From: Actinomycetota bacterium | Lineage (GTDB): Bacteria > Actinomycetota > Actinomycetes > Actinomycetales > Cellulomonadaceae | Assembly (NCBI GenBank): GCA_018898235.1 | Contig: JAHIJU010000128.1 | Location: 1 to 21,220 of the forward strand | Length of the DNA: 21,220 nucleotides | Direction: 5' to 3' | Made by a program: the position numbers and the translations under genes | The notes under the pieces: generated by a model | What the model was told of the DNA's origin: nothing | Seen by the model: the letters and a program-made list of their open reading frames with translations, nothing else | The model's database searches: none | Shown: piece after piece, positions 7,611 through 14,495 of the stretch | Layout of the letters: every line of letters begins with the position of its first letter | Numbering within the stretch: the first letter of the stretch is position 1

Positions 7611-8051
7611 ATGACGCAGCCGTCGGGAGCCACCCGCGCCCAGGCGCGCGCCGCCGAGCTGGTGGTCGGGATCGCGCTGTACTCGATCGTGCTCGGCTTC
7701 TTCAACGACTACACCGACCTGGTCCACACCTCGTCGTACTCGGTGACGTTCGCGCTGGCCATCGTGATGCAGCTGCTCACCTGGGCCGTCTTCGCGACCA
7801 AACGCGCCTGGGTGCGCTGGTTCGGCCGGCGCGAGCGTCGGGGCGGGCCGGTGGGCCGCTTCCTCGGGTTGTGGGCGCTGATGTTCGGCTCGAAGTTCGT
7901 GTTCCTCTGGGTGATCGCGCTGGTGTTCCGGGACGAGGTCGAGGTGTCCGGCTTCGTCGCGATCCTGGTGCTGGTCGCGTGCTTCACGGTGGTACAGCTC
8001 GTCGGCGGCGCGGTCTACCGGCGGCTCGGCCGGGTGGGCGGGGCCGCGTAG
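7611..8051 (+). CDS. Small four-helix membrane protein, function unknown
   Basis: Not recognised as a named family. The 146 residues hold four hydrophobic stretches (about 16-33, 43-62, 84-103 and 110-135). A basic loop after the second helix (KRAWVRWFGRRERR) suggests a cytoplasmic side there. The second half contains a conserved-looking FGSKFVFLWVIALVF segment. The ATG at 7611 is supported by the -10 box directly upstream (leaderless start). Codon use is typical of the window, with a strong G/C third position, so it is probably a real gene. It starts 51 bases after the TRIC gene and is followed by a stem-loop. Confidence 0.75.
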   Translation: MTQPSGATRAQARAAELVVGIALYSIVLGFFNDYTDLVHTSSYSVTFALAIVMQLLTWAVFATKRAWVRWFGRRERRGGPVGRFLGLWALMFGSKFVFLWVIALVFRDEVEVSGFVAILVLVACFTVVQLVGGAVYRRLGRVGGAA

Positions 8052-8067
8052 CACCGCGTCCCCCGAC

Positions 8068-8091
8068 CGGGGCCGCCGCTGGCCGGCCCCG
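8068..8091 (+). terminator. Stem-loop after the small membrane protein gene
   Basis: CGGGGCCG (8068-8075) and CGGCCCCG (8084-8091) form an 8-bp perfect stem with an 8-base loop, starting 16 bases after the stop codon at 8051. It separates this gene from the exported-protein pair. Confidence 0.55.
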
Positions 8092-8185
8092 CGACGTTGT
8101 GGAGAACCCGGCACGTCGCCGCCGTCGCTGTGCCAGGGTCGGTCCCCAGATCACCCGGACGGGTGCATGGCGAGCGGGGGCACGC

Positions 8186-8821
8186 ATGCTGGCAGACGCT
8201 GTGACAGGCGGCACGACGTCACGACGCCGGACGATGACGCGGCTGGTCGGTGTGGCGCTGCTCCTCGCGGCGACGGCCGCCTCGGCCGCAGGCTGCACCG
8301 GGCACTCGGCGGCGAGCCCGACGGCACCGGTCACCGCCACCCCCACCCTGCCCGCGCCGATGGCGTCCCCGGGCCGACCCGACCAGTGGCCCGAGACCGG
8401 CGAGTTGGGCGCCCAGGCCGCAGCCGTCTGGTTCGTCCGCGACCTGTACAGCTACGTCGTCGAGACGAACGACCTCACCGACTGGCAGGCGCTCAGCGAA
8501 CCGGGCTGCGAGTTCTGCCAGAGCGCCGCCGACAATGCCGCCGCGGCCAGCACCGCCGGAACCGTGCAACGCCTTGCCGGCGTCACCGCGTCGGTCACGC
8601 GGGTCGAGACACTCAACCCGCTCGCCTACTCCGTGCTCCTGGACTACGCGGACGGAACGACGCTCGTGTACACGGCCACCGGAGAACTAGTCACGACCCT
8701 CGATCCGGCTGATGGGCAGCTGCTGGTCGTGGTCTACCGAGTCGGCCACGACTGGCACCTCCGCGAGGGCCAGTGGTTCGGCCGCGGCGCGGTCGTACCG
8801 ACCGCAGGCGCCTCGTCGTGA
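8186..8821 (+). CDS. DUF6318-like exported lipoprotein
   Basis: Predicted secreted or lipid-anchored protein of 211 residues. An arginine-rich start (TSRRRTMTRL) is followed by a hydrophobic stretch and ASAAGC, an imperfect lipobox with cysteine at about residue 36. A proline/threonine/alanine-rich linker then leads to a compact domain with WFVRDLYSYVVETNDLTDW and GCEFC. That pattern (aromatic helix followed by a C-x-x-C pair) is typical of the actinobacterial DUF6318 family, whose function is unknown. The ATG at 8186 is preceded by a G-rich run; an ATG at 8234 would give a shorter but still functional signal sequence. It overlaps the next gene by four bases (GTGA), so the two are probably co-translated. 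Confidence 0.72.
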   Translation: MLADAVTGGTTSRRRTMTRLVGVALLLAATAASAAGCTGHSAASPTAPVTATPTLPAPMASPGRPDQWPETGELGAQAAAVWFVRDLYSYVVETNDLTDWQALSEPGCEFCQSAADNAAAASTAGTVQRLAGVTASVTRVETLNPLAYSVLLDYADGTTLVYTATGELVTTLDPADGQLLVVVYRVGHDWHLREGQWFGRGAVVPTAGASS

Positions 8822-9720
8822 TCCGCATCGCTGCGGTGGTCCTTGGCCTCGCGCTCACCATCGCGGCTCCGCCTCTGCAAGCCGTCCGGGGCGCTCACGA
8901 AGGAGACGGCGTTTCGAAGATCACGACGACCGCCATCGGTGGCAGCGTCACCGCCGCTGCCGCCGCCGCGCTGGCCGGGCTGACCGATGCCTTCTCCGCG
9001 ACCGCCCGGACCAACCGGCCGGAGGCCCCGCCCCTCGTCCGGCACATGCGCGCCGAGATCTGCGGTGTCTACTCGGCCGGCGCGGACGCCTTCTGGCCGT
9101 GCAGCCCCGACGTGACCTACGACCACTCCGACCGGTGCGGCGATCGTCCGGCGCTGCGACCGTGGTGGGAGTCCACGCGCACCTCGCCCGGGGCCGGTTG
9201 GGGTGACTGGACGCTCGTCGCCGACGTGACCTGCGTCGGCGAGGCACAGCCGACCCCCGAGGAGGTCCTCACCGAGTTCCGGCGCCTGCCGATCGCTCCG
9301 TCGGCGCTGCACGTGCAGCCCGACCGCGGGTGGGTGCTGGTCAACAAGGAGACCATCGCCTACACCGACCCCGGCCCGCAGGTGCTCACCACCGACGTGC
9401 TCGGCACGACCGTGACCTTCACCGTCACCCCCGCCACCTTCACGTGGGACTACGGCGAGCGCGTGTTCACCACCACCAGCCCCGGCCACCCCTACCCCGA
9501 TCAGGACGTCTCGTACCCCTACGAGCGCCCCGGCACCGGGCAGGTTACGGTCACCACCACGTGGACCGCGACCTACACCCTCGCGGACGATCCGGCGAGC
9601 TTCCCCGTCCCGGGCACGGCCATCACGACGACCGCCAGCAGCGCCTTCCAGATCCGTGAGGCGACCGCGCACCTCACCCGCGGCAGCTGCGACCAGTACC
9701 CCGACGACCCCGGCTGCTGA
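8818..9720 (+). CDS. Secreted PKD-like domain protein
   Basis: Exported protein of 300 residues. The GTG at 8818 overlaps the previous stop codon in GTGA, and the signal sequence begins directly (VIRIAAVVLGLALTIAAPPLQA). A poorly conserved middle region carries several cysteines (EICGVY, FWPCSP, DRCGD, DVTCVG) that may form disulfides. From about residue 195 the sequence has the layout of a PKD-type beta sandwich: TFTWDYGERVFTT, then PYPDQDVSYPYERPGTG, then QVTVTTTWTATY. These match the family pattern of a W-x-FGDG-like turn, a Y-x-x-PG turn and a final beta strand. It ends in a cysteine-containing tail. Probably a surface protein acting with its DUF6318-like partner; the role is unknown. Confidence 0.72.
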   Translation: MIRIAAVVLGLALTIAAPPLQAVRGAHEGDGVSKITTTAIGGSVTAAAAAALAGLTDAFSATARTNRPEAPPLVRHMRAEICGVYSAGADAFWPCSPDVTYDHSDRCGDRPALRPWWESTRTSPGAGWGDWTLVADVTCVGEAQPTPEEVLTEFRRLPIAPSALHVQPDRGWVLVNKETIAYTDPGPQVLTTDVLGTTVTFTVTPATFTWDYGERVFTTTSPGHPYPDQDVSYPYERPGTGQVTVTTTWTATYTLADDPASFPVPGTAITTTASSAFQIREATAHLTRGSCDQYPDDPGC

Positions 9721-9728
9721 CCGCCGAG

Positions 9729-9755
9729 CCGGGCCCGACGGCACCGTCGACCCGG
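9729..9755. terminator. Convergent terminator between PKD-like gene and diguanylate cyclase
   Basis: CCGGG (9729-9733) and CCCGG (9751-9755) enclose GACGG/CCGTC (9737-9741 and 9744-9748). The symmetric structure lies in a 40-bp gap between two converging genes and could serve both. Confidence 0.4.
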
Positions 9756-9760
9756 TCGCC

Positions 9761-10654
9761 TCAGACCAGGACGATGCGATCGCGGCCGGTCCGTTTGGCA
9801 CGCAGCAGCCCGCTGTCGGCCCGTTCGAGCAACGCGGCCGCGGTGTCGCCCGGCCGCGCCACGGTCGCCCCGATCGACACCGTGACCGTGAGGCTCACCC
9901 CCGTGGCCTGCACCGTCGTCCCGCGCACCAGCTCCCGCAGCCGCTCGGCCACCATGGCGAGCTGGTCGACGTCGTCGATCGGGGTGACCACCACGAACTC
10001 CTCGCCGCCGAACCGGATCACCGAGTCGTCGGGTCGCACGCCGAGCTTGAGCGTGCAGGCCAGCGTCCGCAGAGCCGCGTCCCCGGTCTCGTGCCCGTAG
10101 GTGTCGTTGACCGGCTTGAAGTGGTCGAGGTCGAGCATGAGGACGCCGAAGCGACGCCCGACCGCGGTGAGCTGACGCAGTCGGGTGGCCAAGCAGGTGT
10201 CCAGGTACCGACGGTTGCCCAGACCGGTCAGCGGGTCCTGCAACGAGAGCCGCTCGAGGTGGGCGGCGCGCTCCCGGTCGGCGCGGTGGGCCGAGTCGTC
10301 GCGGAACGTCTCGGCCGCCCCGACGATGTGGCCGTCCTCGTCGGTCAGCGCGACCGCGGTCACCTGGACGGGCCGCAACCGGCCGTCCTTCTGGTGCAGG
10401 AATACCTGGACCGTGCGGCTCACACCGTCCTGCATCGTCTGCTGCAACGGGCAGTGCTCACCGCAGAGCTGGTTCCCCGCCGAGTCGACGTGGTTGAGGA
10501 TGCCGTCGGCGCACCGCGAGCCCACCACTTCCTGTGCCGGGTACCCGGAGATCTCGCTCGCCGCGAGGTTCCAGTAGGTGATCCGGCGCTCGCGGTCGAC
10601 GAGATAGACGCCCTCGTTGAGCGCCGCGAGCACGGTGGCCGGGTCGACCGGCAT
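9761..10654 (-). CDS. PAS-GGDEF diguanylate cyclase with cysteine-rich sensor
   Basis: Makes cyclic di-GMP from GTP; 297 residues, no membrane segment. A PAS domain (about 5-125) begins LAALNEGVYLVDRERRITYWN. Inside it are C48, H55, C64 and C68 in the pattern RC-x6-H-x8-C-x3-CPL, suggesting a bound metal, iron-sulfur cluster or redox switch. A short helical linker leads to the GGDEF domain (about 135-297) with GGEEF at 216-220. The RxxD product-inhibition site R207-D210 lies exactly five residues before it. An active, feedback-inhibited enzyme is expected. The ATG at 10654 has GAGGGGG about seven bases upstream. The 234-bp gap to the upstream gene suggests its own promoter. There is no EAL domain, in contrast to the protein at the left edge. 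Confidence 0.92.
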   Translation of the reverse strand: MPVDPATVLAALNEGVYLVDRERRITYWNLAASEISGYPAQEVVGSRCADGILNHVDSAGNQLCGEHCPLQQTMQDGVSRTVQVFLHQKDGRLRPVQVTAVALTDEDGHIVGAAETFRDDSAHRADRERAAHLERLSLQDPLTGLGNRRYLDTCLATRLRQLTAVGRRFGVLMLDLDHFKPVNDTYGHETGDAALRTLACTLKLGVRPDDSVIRFGGEEFVVVTPIDDVDQLAMVAERLRELVRGTTVQATGVSLTVTVSIGATVARPGDTAAALLERADSGLLRAKRTGRDRIVLV

Positions 10655-10888
10655 GTCACACCCCCTCTCGACGAGGTCCTCCACTGTGAAGAGCCCGACT
10701 CTCGATGGAACAACGCGCCGGTTCCGCACGGCTGAGAACCCCCGGGTGAATCGGCGTAGGTAACTCGATCGCCGCACCTCCCCCGGGACCACTCACATCC
10801 CGGGCCGCACATCAAGGGACCTCGGTCCTGCCGACGGCTGTCCCGTCCACGGTCGCTGACCGGCCCTGGTCCGCCCGTCCGTCCGCAC

Positions 10889-12136
10889 CTACGCCGAGGG
10901 CGCCAGCTCGGCATTCAGCTCGACGAGGTCGGCGTCGAGTGCGACGACCCGCGCGCGTTCGGCCTCGACCGCCGCATCCTCGGCATCGGCCGCCGTACGC
11001 CGGTCGGCGATGGCCTGGCGGTCCCTGGCCAGCAGGCCGGACGCTGCGGCCAGGGTCTGGTCGGCCGGCGCCATCGGCAGCACCGTCCCGTCCCACCAGG
11101 TGATGGACAGCCGACGTCCGGCCCGCTCATCGGCCGCCGTCGCCGCGTACGTGGCCGTCCAGGCGTCGAGCTCGGCCTGGGCCGCATCCACCTGCCGAAC
11201 GTCGGCATCGAGCTGGGCCCGCACCTGCGCCGCACCGTCCATCCGGGTCTGCAGAGCGCCCATGGACGCGTGGACATCGGTCGCCATCGTGCTGAGCATC
11301 GAGGTCCAGCCGGCGTGCACCGCCACCAACGCCTGCCGGTCGGCGATGAACCGCGCGTAGACCGCCTCCAGCTCCGGGGCCAGGGCGCCGCCGGTGCCGG
11401 GGTCCTGCGTGCCCAGGTAGGCGAACAGCTCGGTCTCACGGTTCTCGGGGTGCGACCCGACCGAGGAGTCGATCTGGGACCGCACCTGCGCATCGGCGGG
11501 CAGCGTCGCCAGCTCGGCCTCGAGCAGCGGGCCGATGAGCGCCTGGTCGGCCGCCGTCAGCCCCGCGTAGGCGGCATGCAGCATCTCGTGCGCCGCAGTC
11601 TCGACGACGAACGGGTGCAGCCGGGGATCGGCCGGTCGGTACAGCACGATCGACCCCTCGGCCCCGAGGTAGCAGCCCACCGCCGTGCCTGCCCTGATCC
11701 GCCACTCGGCCTGGGTGCACCGCCCCACGAAGTCGGCGGCGTCCAGCACCTGGGGTGAGGCCGCGTAGAGCACGGACCGCCCCTCGTCGCTCAGGTGGGC
11801 GTCGTCGGCCAGGGCCACCACCTCGGCCGACGGGGGCGCGAGCGGCGCACCGCCGCGGGCTGCTGCGGCGATGCGGGCACTGAGCGCCTCGATCCGGTCG
11901 CCGCCGTACACCGATGCCACCGTCGCGAGCCCGACGAGCAGGACCAGGACCAACGCGACCCGACGCACCCGGCCCGACCGTCGTCGCGGCTGCGGCGGCC
12001 CTGCCAGCAGGCTCGGACCGGACCGCCAGGCCTGCTGCGGCTCGACCCGACCGGCCGCCTCGTCGAGCACCCATTGCGGCACCCGGCCGGTGGGCGAGCG
12101 CGGCAGATCGTCGGGCGGCAGGGACACGACAGCCAT
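10889..12136 (-). CDS. Membrane-anchored putative HExxH metallopeptidase with coiled-coil tail
   Basis: Not recognised as a named family. The 415 residues start with a polar, proline-rich cytoplasmic segment, then one transmembrane helix (about 59-78) after a basic stretch (PRRRSGRVRR), so the rest is probably outside the cell. HEMLH at 183-187 fits the HExxH zinc-protease motif; an E in the later ETELFAYLG (about 226-234) is a possible third ligand. C155 and C167 flank a short segment before the motif. From about residue 265 to the end the composition is Ala/Glu/Asp/Arg-rich with heptad-like spacing, indicating long coiled coil. The ATG at 12136 has GGTGGAG just upstream; a longer version starting at 12217 adds 27 basic residues and is less likely. 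Confidence 0.7.
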   Translation of the reverse strand: MAVVSLPPDDLPRSPTGRVPQWVLDEAAGRVEPQQAWRSGPSLLAGPPQPRRRSGRVRRVALVLVLLVGLATVASVYGGDRIEALSARIAAAARGGAPLAPPSAEVVALADDAHLSDEGRSVLYAASPQVLDAADFVGRCTQAEWRIRAGTAVGCYLGAEGSIVLYRPADPRLHPFVVETAAHEMLHAAYAGLTAADQALIGPLLEAELATLPADAQVRSQIDSSVGSHPENRETELFAYLGTQDPGTGGALAPELEAVYARFIADRQALVAVHAGWTSMLSTMATDVHASMGALQTRMDGAAQVRAQLDADVRQVDAAQAELDAWTATYAATAADERAGRRLSITWWDGTVLPMAPADQTLAAASGLLARDRQAIADRRTAADAEDAAVEAERARVVALDADLVELNAELAPSA

Positions 12137-12281
12137 GGTCTCCACCCGCAGGCCCGTGCGTGACCGGCTCGCGACCTTCTTCACCCGCTGGACCGCGAGG
12201 CGTCGACCGCAGGACACCCGACCGGGCTAGCGCACCCACGCGGGACAATGAGGACCCCGCTGTCCGACTGCCGGAGGACCG

Positions 12282-13433
12282 ATGACCGCATTCAGCTTCG
12301 CCACGGCCGGCCGGATCGTGTTCGGCCCCGGCACCAGCGAGCAGGTCCCCACGTTCACCGCCCGATGGGGCACCCGGGTGTTCGTCGTGCTCGGTGCCCG
12401 CACCGACCCGGCGGCCTGGCCCGGGCTCGCGGGGTTGCCCGCCACGACCGTGCTGCACCGTTGGACGGGCGAGCCCACTGTCGACGGCGTCCAGGAGGCG
12501 GTCGACCACGCCCGCCAGGTCCGGCCCGACGTCGTGATCGGCTGGGGCGGCGGTTCGGTGATCGACCTCGCCAAGGCTGTCGGCGTGCTGGCCGGCGGCG
12601 GCGGTTCGGTGCTCGACCACCTGGAGGTCGTCGGGCGCGGCGTGCCGTTGCCGACGACGTCGCTGCCGGTGGTCGCGGTGCCGACCACCGCCGGGACCGG
12701 CGCCGAGGCCACCGCGAACGCGCCCGTGCTGGTCCCCGAGCACCAGGTCAAGGCCAGTCTGCGCAGCCCGGCGATGCTGCCGGCCCTCGCCGTCGTCGAT
12801 CCGCTCCTCACCCTGACCTGCCCGCCCGCCGTCACGGCCGCGACCGGGTTGGACGCGCTCACCCAGTGCCTCGAGGCGTTCTGCTCGGGCGCCGCGAACC
12901 CGATGTCGGACCTGTTCGCCCGCGAGGGACTCATCCGGGCGGCCCGGAGCCTGCGTCGGGCGTTCGCCGACGGCGACGACGTGGCGGCTCGCACCGATCT
13001 GAGCCTGGCGGCCCTGCTGTCCGGGATGGCCCTGGCCAACGCCAAGCTGGGTGCCGTGCACGGGCTGGCCGCACCGCTCGGCGGGATGCTCGGCGCACCG
13101 CACGGCGAGCTGTGCGCCGCGGTGCTGGCTGCGACCTGCGAGGTCAACGTCCGGGCACTGACCGAGCGCGCACCTGGTTCACCGGCCCTCGGCCGTTACC
13201 GCGAGGCGGCCCGCATCCTGACCGGCAACCCGAGTGCACAGCCCGACGACGGAGTGCGCTGGGTCCGGGAGACCGCGCGGGCCCTGCGGGTCCGTCCGCT
13301 CGCGGCCCTCGGGCTGGCGTCGGCGGCCCACGGCGCGGCCACCGACGCTGCCCTACGGGCCAGCAGCATGGCCGGGAACCCCGTGCAGCTCACCAGGGAC
13401 GAGGTGCTCGAGATCCTCGAAAGGTCGTCCTGA
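12282..13433 (+). CDS. Iron-type alcohol dehydrogenase / maleylacetate reductase-like enzyme
   Basis: NAD(P)H-dependent oxidoreductase of the iron-containing alcohol dehydrogenase fold; 383 residues, the usual length. The N-terminal half has the nucleotide-binding GWGGGSVIDLAKA and VAVPTTAGTGAEAT. The C-terminal half carries the metal-ligand region: D191 in GLDALTQ, H260 in VHGLAAPLGG and H274 in PHGE. The position that is histidine in classical members (DALTH) is Q195, and the HGLAHPLG histidine is A264. This pattern occurs in a common subfamily, so the substrate is uncertain. The ATG at 12282 follows GGAGG at five bases. It stands alone; no aromatic ring-cleavage genes are near, so a maleylacetate role is not supported by context. 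Confidence 0.82.
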   Translation: MTAFSFATAGRIVFGPGTSEQVPTFTARWGTRVFVVLGARTDPAAWPGLAGLPATTVLHRWTGEPTVDGVQEAVDHARQVRPDVVIGWGGGSVIDLAKAVGVLAGGGGSVLDHLEVVGRGVPLPTTSLPVVAVPTTAGTGAEATANAPVLVPEHQVKASLRSPAMLPALAVVDPLLTLTCPPAVTAATGLDALTQCLEAFCSGAANPMSDLFAREGLIRAARSLRRAFADGDDVAARTDLSLAALLSGMALANAKLGAVHGLAAPLGGMLGAPHGELCAAVLAATCEVNVRALTERAPGSPALGRYREAARILTGNPSAQPDDGVRWVRETARALRVRPLAALGLASAAHGAATDAALRASSMAGNPVQLTRDEVLEILERSS

Positions 13434-13477
13434 CCTGGGCCTTGTCCCGAACGGCTGGCCCCGGCTGTGACCTGCCC

Positions 13478-13506
13478 GTGAGAATCCGCTCACCATGGGA
13501 TAGAGT
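13478..13506 (+). promoter_or_regulatory. Probable promoter of the cold-shock gene
   Basis: GTGAGA (13478-13483, four of six bases of a -35 consensus) and TAGAGT (13501-13506, fitting TANNNT) are 17 bases apart. They would start transcription near 13513, giving a leader of about 137 bases, similar in length to the long leaders of cold-shock genes. Confidence 0.45.
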
Positions 13507-13567
13507 TCGAGGCGTAGTCGCTGTGCATCGAACGTCATGACCGCCGCGGGCACCACCCGCGAGCAGC

Positions 13568-13641
13568 CCTTCTGGGGGTGCGGCCGACGACCCACCGTGA
13601 TCACCGGTCCCGGGTTGTCGGGGTCGTACCAACCCAGAAGG
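13568..13641 (+). promoter_or_regulatory. Nested leader hairpin that captures the csp ribosome-binding site
   Basis: Three nested pairings are visible in the leader. CCTTCTGGG (13568-13576) pairs perfectly with CCCAGAAGG (13633-13641), extended by GGT with ACC across an AA bulge. CCGACGACCC (13584-13593) pairs with GGGTTGTCGG (13612-13621) with one G-U. ACCG (13594-13597) pairs with CGGT (13605-13608). The right outer arm contains the first part of the AAGGAGG ribosome-binding site (13638-13644). The fold would hide it until melted or rearranged. An RNA thermometer or cold-responsive switch is inferred. Confidence 0.6.
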
Positions 13642-13649
13642 AGGCCATC

Positions 13650-13853
13650 ATGGCCGCAGGCATCGTGAAGTGGTTCAACGCCGAAAAGGGCTTCGGCTTC
13701 ATCACCCCGGACGACAACGGATCGGACGTCTTCGTCCACTACTCCGCCATCGCCGCGGATGGTTACCGTTCGCTCGACGAGGGCCAGAAGGTCCAGTTCG
13801 ACGTCACGCAGGGCCCCAAGGGCCCGCAGGCCGCGAACCTCACCCTGATCTGA
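13650..13853 (+). CDS. Cold-shock protein (CspA family)
   Basis: Single-domain nucleic-acid chaperone of 67 residues that binds single-stranded RNA and DNA and melts structure; the usual family size. The N-terminal GIVKWFNAEKGFGFITPDD includes RNP1 (KGFGFI, 13-18) and RNP2 (VFVHY, 27-31) with the aromatic residues that stack on bases. The ATG at 13650 follows AAGGAGG (13638-13644) at five bases. It is monocistronic: a long leader precedes it and a strong terminator follows. The leader fold implies control at translation. Several csp paralogues are usual in actinobacteria, so I do not assign a specific letter. Confidence 0.96.
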   Translation: MAAGIVKWFNAEKGFGFITPDDNGSDVFVHYSAIAADGYRSLDEGQKVQFDVTQGPKGPQAANLTLI

Positions 13854-13888
13854 TCAGGCTCCGGCCACGTGCCGGAAGCCTCACCCGC

Positions 13889-13921
13889 ACGAGCCCCGGC
13901 GACCTGGTCGCCGGGGCTCGT
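13889..13921 (+). terminator. Strong terminator of the cold-shock gene
   Basis: ACGAGCCCCGGCGACC (13889-13904) and GGTCGCCGGGGCTCGT (13906-13921) are perfect 16-base complements; in RNA the centre would open to a small loop. A weaker hairpin, GCTCCGGC paired with GCCGGAAGC, precedes it directly after the stop codon. Confidence 0.85.
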
Positions 13922-13925
13922 CGCG

Positions 13926-14085
13926 CATCCCCACCTCCCCACCCCCGCCTCCCCACCCCCCGCCTCTCCACCCCCAAGTTTCCGGGCCTGGGCAGGTCTC
14001 GAACCTGCCCAGGCCTGGAAACCCGGGGGTGGAAGCGCGGGGAAGCGCGGGGAGCCGGGGGTGGAGGCGCGGGGACGCGGACTGC
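13926..14085. repeat. Long strand-asymmetric inverted repeat
   Basis: The core is a 30-base arm (13968-13997) and its partner (14003-14032) with 27 matching positions and a CTCGA loop; the best-matched part is GGCCTGGGCAGGT/ACCTGCCCAGGCC. Outside the core the left flank (13928-13967) is almost entirely C with T and A, and the right flank (14033-14080) is G-rich with related CCACCCCCG/CGGGGGTGG blocks. The palindrome therefore extends roughly to 150 bases. No coding frame here is credible. It lies between the convergent csp and fixX genes, so it may be a terminator cluster or a structured element. Confidence 0.75.
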
Positions 14086-14132
14086 GGGAGGTGCACGTCG
14101 CTCGGCGCGGGCGTGTCCACCGCAGAGTGAGC

Positions 14133-14193
14133 GGCGGGTGGCCGCCTCAACCACCCGCCGCCCCGGGGTAGGCGGGTGGCCGCCTCAACCACC
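14133..14193. repeat. Tandem pair of identical hairpins downstream of fixX
   Basis: A 23-bp unit occurs twice, at 14133-14155 and 14171-14193, 38 bases apart. Each unit starts GGCGGGTGG, has loop CCGCCTCAA, and closes with CCACC; the first copy continues to CCACCCGCC for a 9-bp stem, the second to CCACCTGCC with one G-U. CCCCGGGG lies between them. Located 15 bases past the fixX stop, they probably serve as its terminator. Confidence 0.7.
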
Positions 14194-14207
14194 TGCCCAC
14201 CCCGAAC

Positions 14208-14495
14208 TCATCCCTCCCGGAACTGGACGCCGAACCCTCCCCGGGGGTAGTGCCACTGCAGAGATCCGGCCGGCGCGACGGCGAGGCACGTCCCGCACTC
14301 CAGGCACGCGGCGTACTCCACACCGATGGAGCCATCGGGCTCCTTGCTGTAGACGCGGGCCGGACACACGGCGATGAGGATGTCGGCGGCGCCCGTACGC
14401 CGCGCGACCTCCTGGTTCACCTGGATGTGCGGCTCTTCCTCGTCGGTCTCGAACCGGTTGCGGGCCAACCGGTCGGCCACCGTCATCGGTCTCAC
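14208..14495 (-). CDS. fixX: FixX-type ferredoxin-like protein
   Basis: Small iron-sulfur partner of FixC, together forming an ETF:quinone oxidoreductase-like unit. Length is 95 residues from the GTG at 14495, which overlaps the fixC stop in GTGA and has GGGGGTG nine bases upstream. The ATG at 14486 is the alternative and gives 92 residues. Four cysteines are present: C44 in VCPARVY and C64, C67, C70 in CLECGTC, enough for one [4Fe-4S] cluster. The fourth cysteine of a classic ferredoxin string is alanine here, as I recall for E. coli FixX. The C-terminus LQWHYPRGGFGVQF matches the family. Last gene of the fixABCX operon. Confidence 0.93.
   Translation of the reverse strand: MRPMTVADRLARNRFETDEEEPHIQVNQEVARRTGAADILIAVCPARVYSKEPDGSIGVEYAACLECGTCLAVAPAGSLQWHYPRGGFGVQFREG

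Noticed and set aside
12137..12217. 27-residue N-terminal extension of the HExxH protein
   Set aside because: It starts at a weak codon context without a ribosome-binding site and adds a basic stretch; the ATG at 12136 has GGTGGAG upstream.
13990..14012. TCGA loop resembling a tRNA T-arm
   Set aside because: It is the tip of the long inverted repeat; no acceptor, D or anticodon arm can be placed around it.
13881..14192. Short open frames of about 100 codons on both strands
   Set aside because: They read through the inverted repeats and terminators, giving low-complexity Pro/Arg/Gly proteins with no start signals.
14133..14193. Possible CRISPR repeat-spacer-repeat
   Set aside because: Only two copies, spacer of 15 bases, each copy a self-contained hairpin, and no cas genes.
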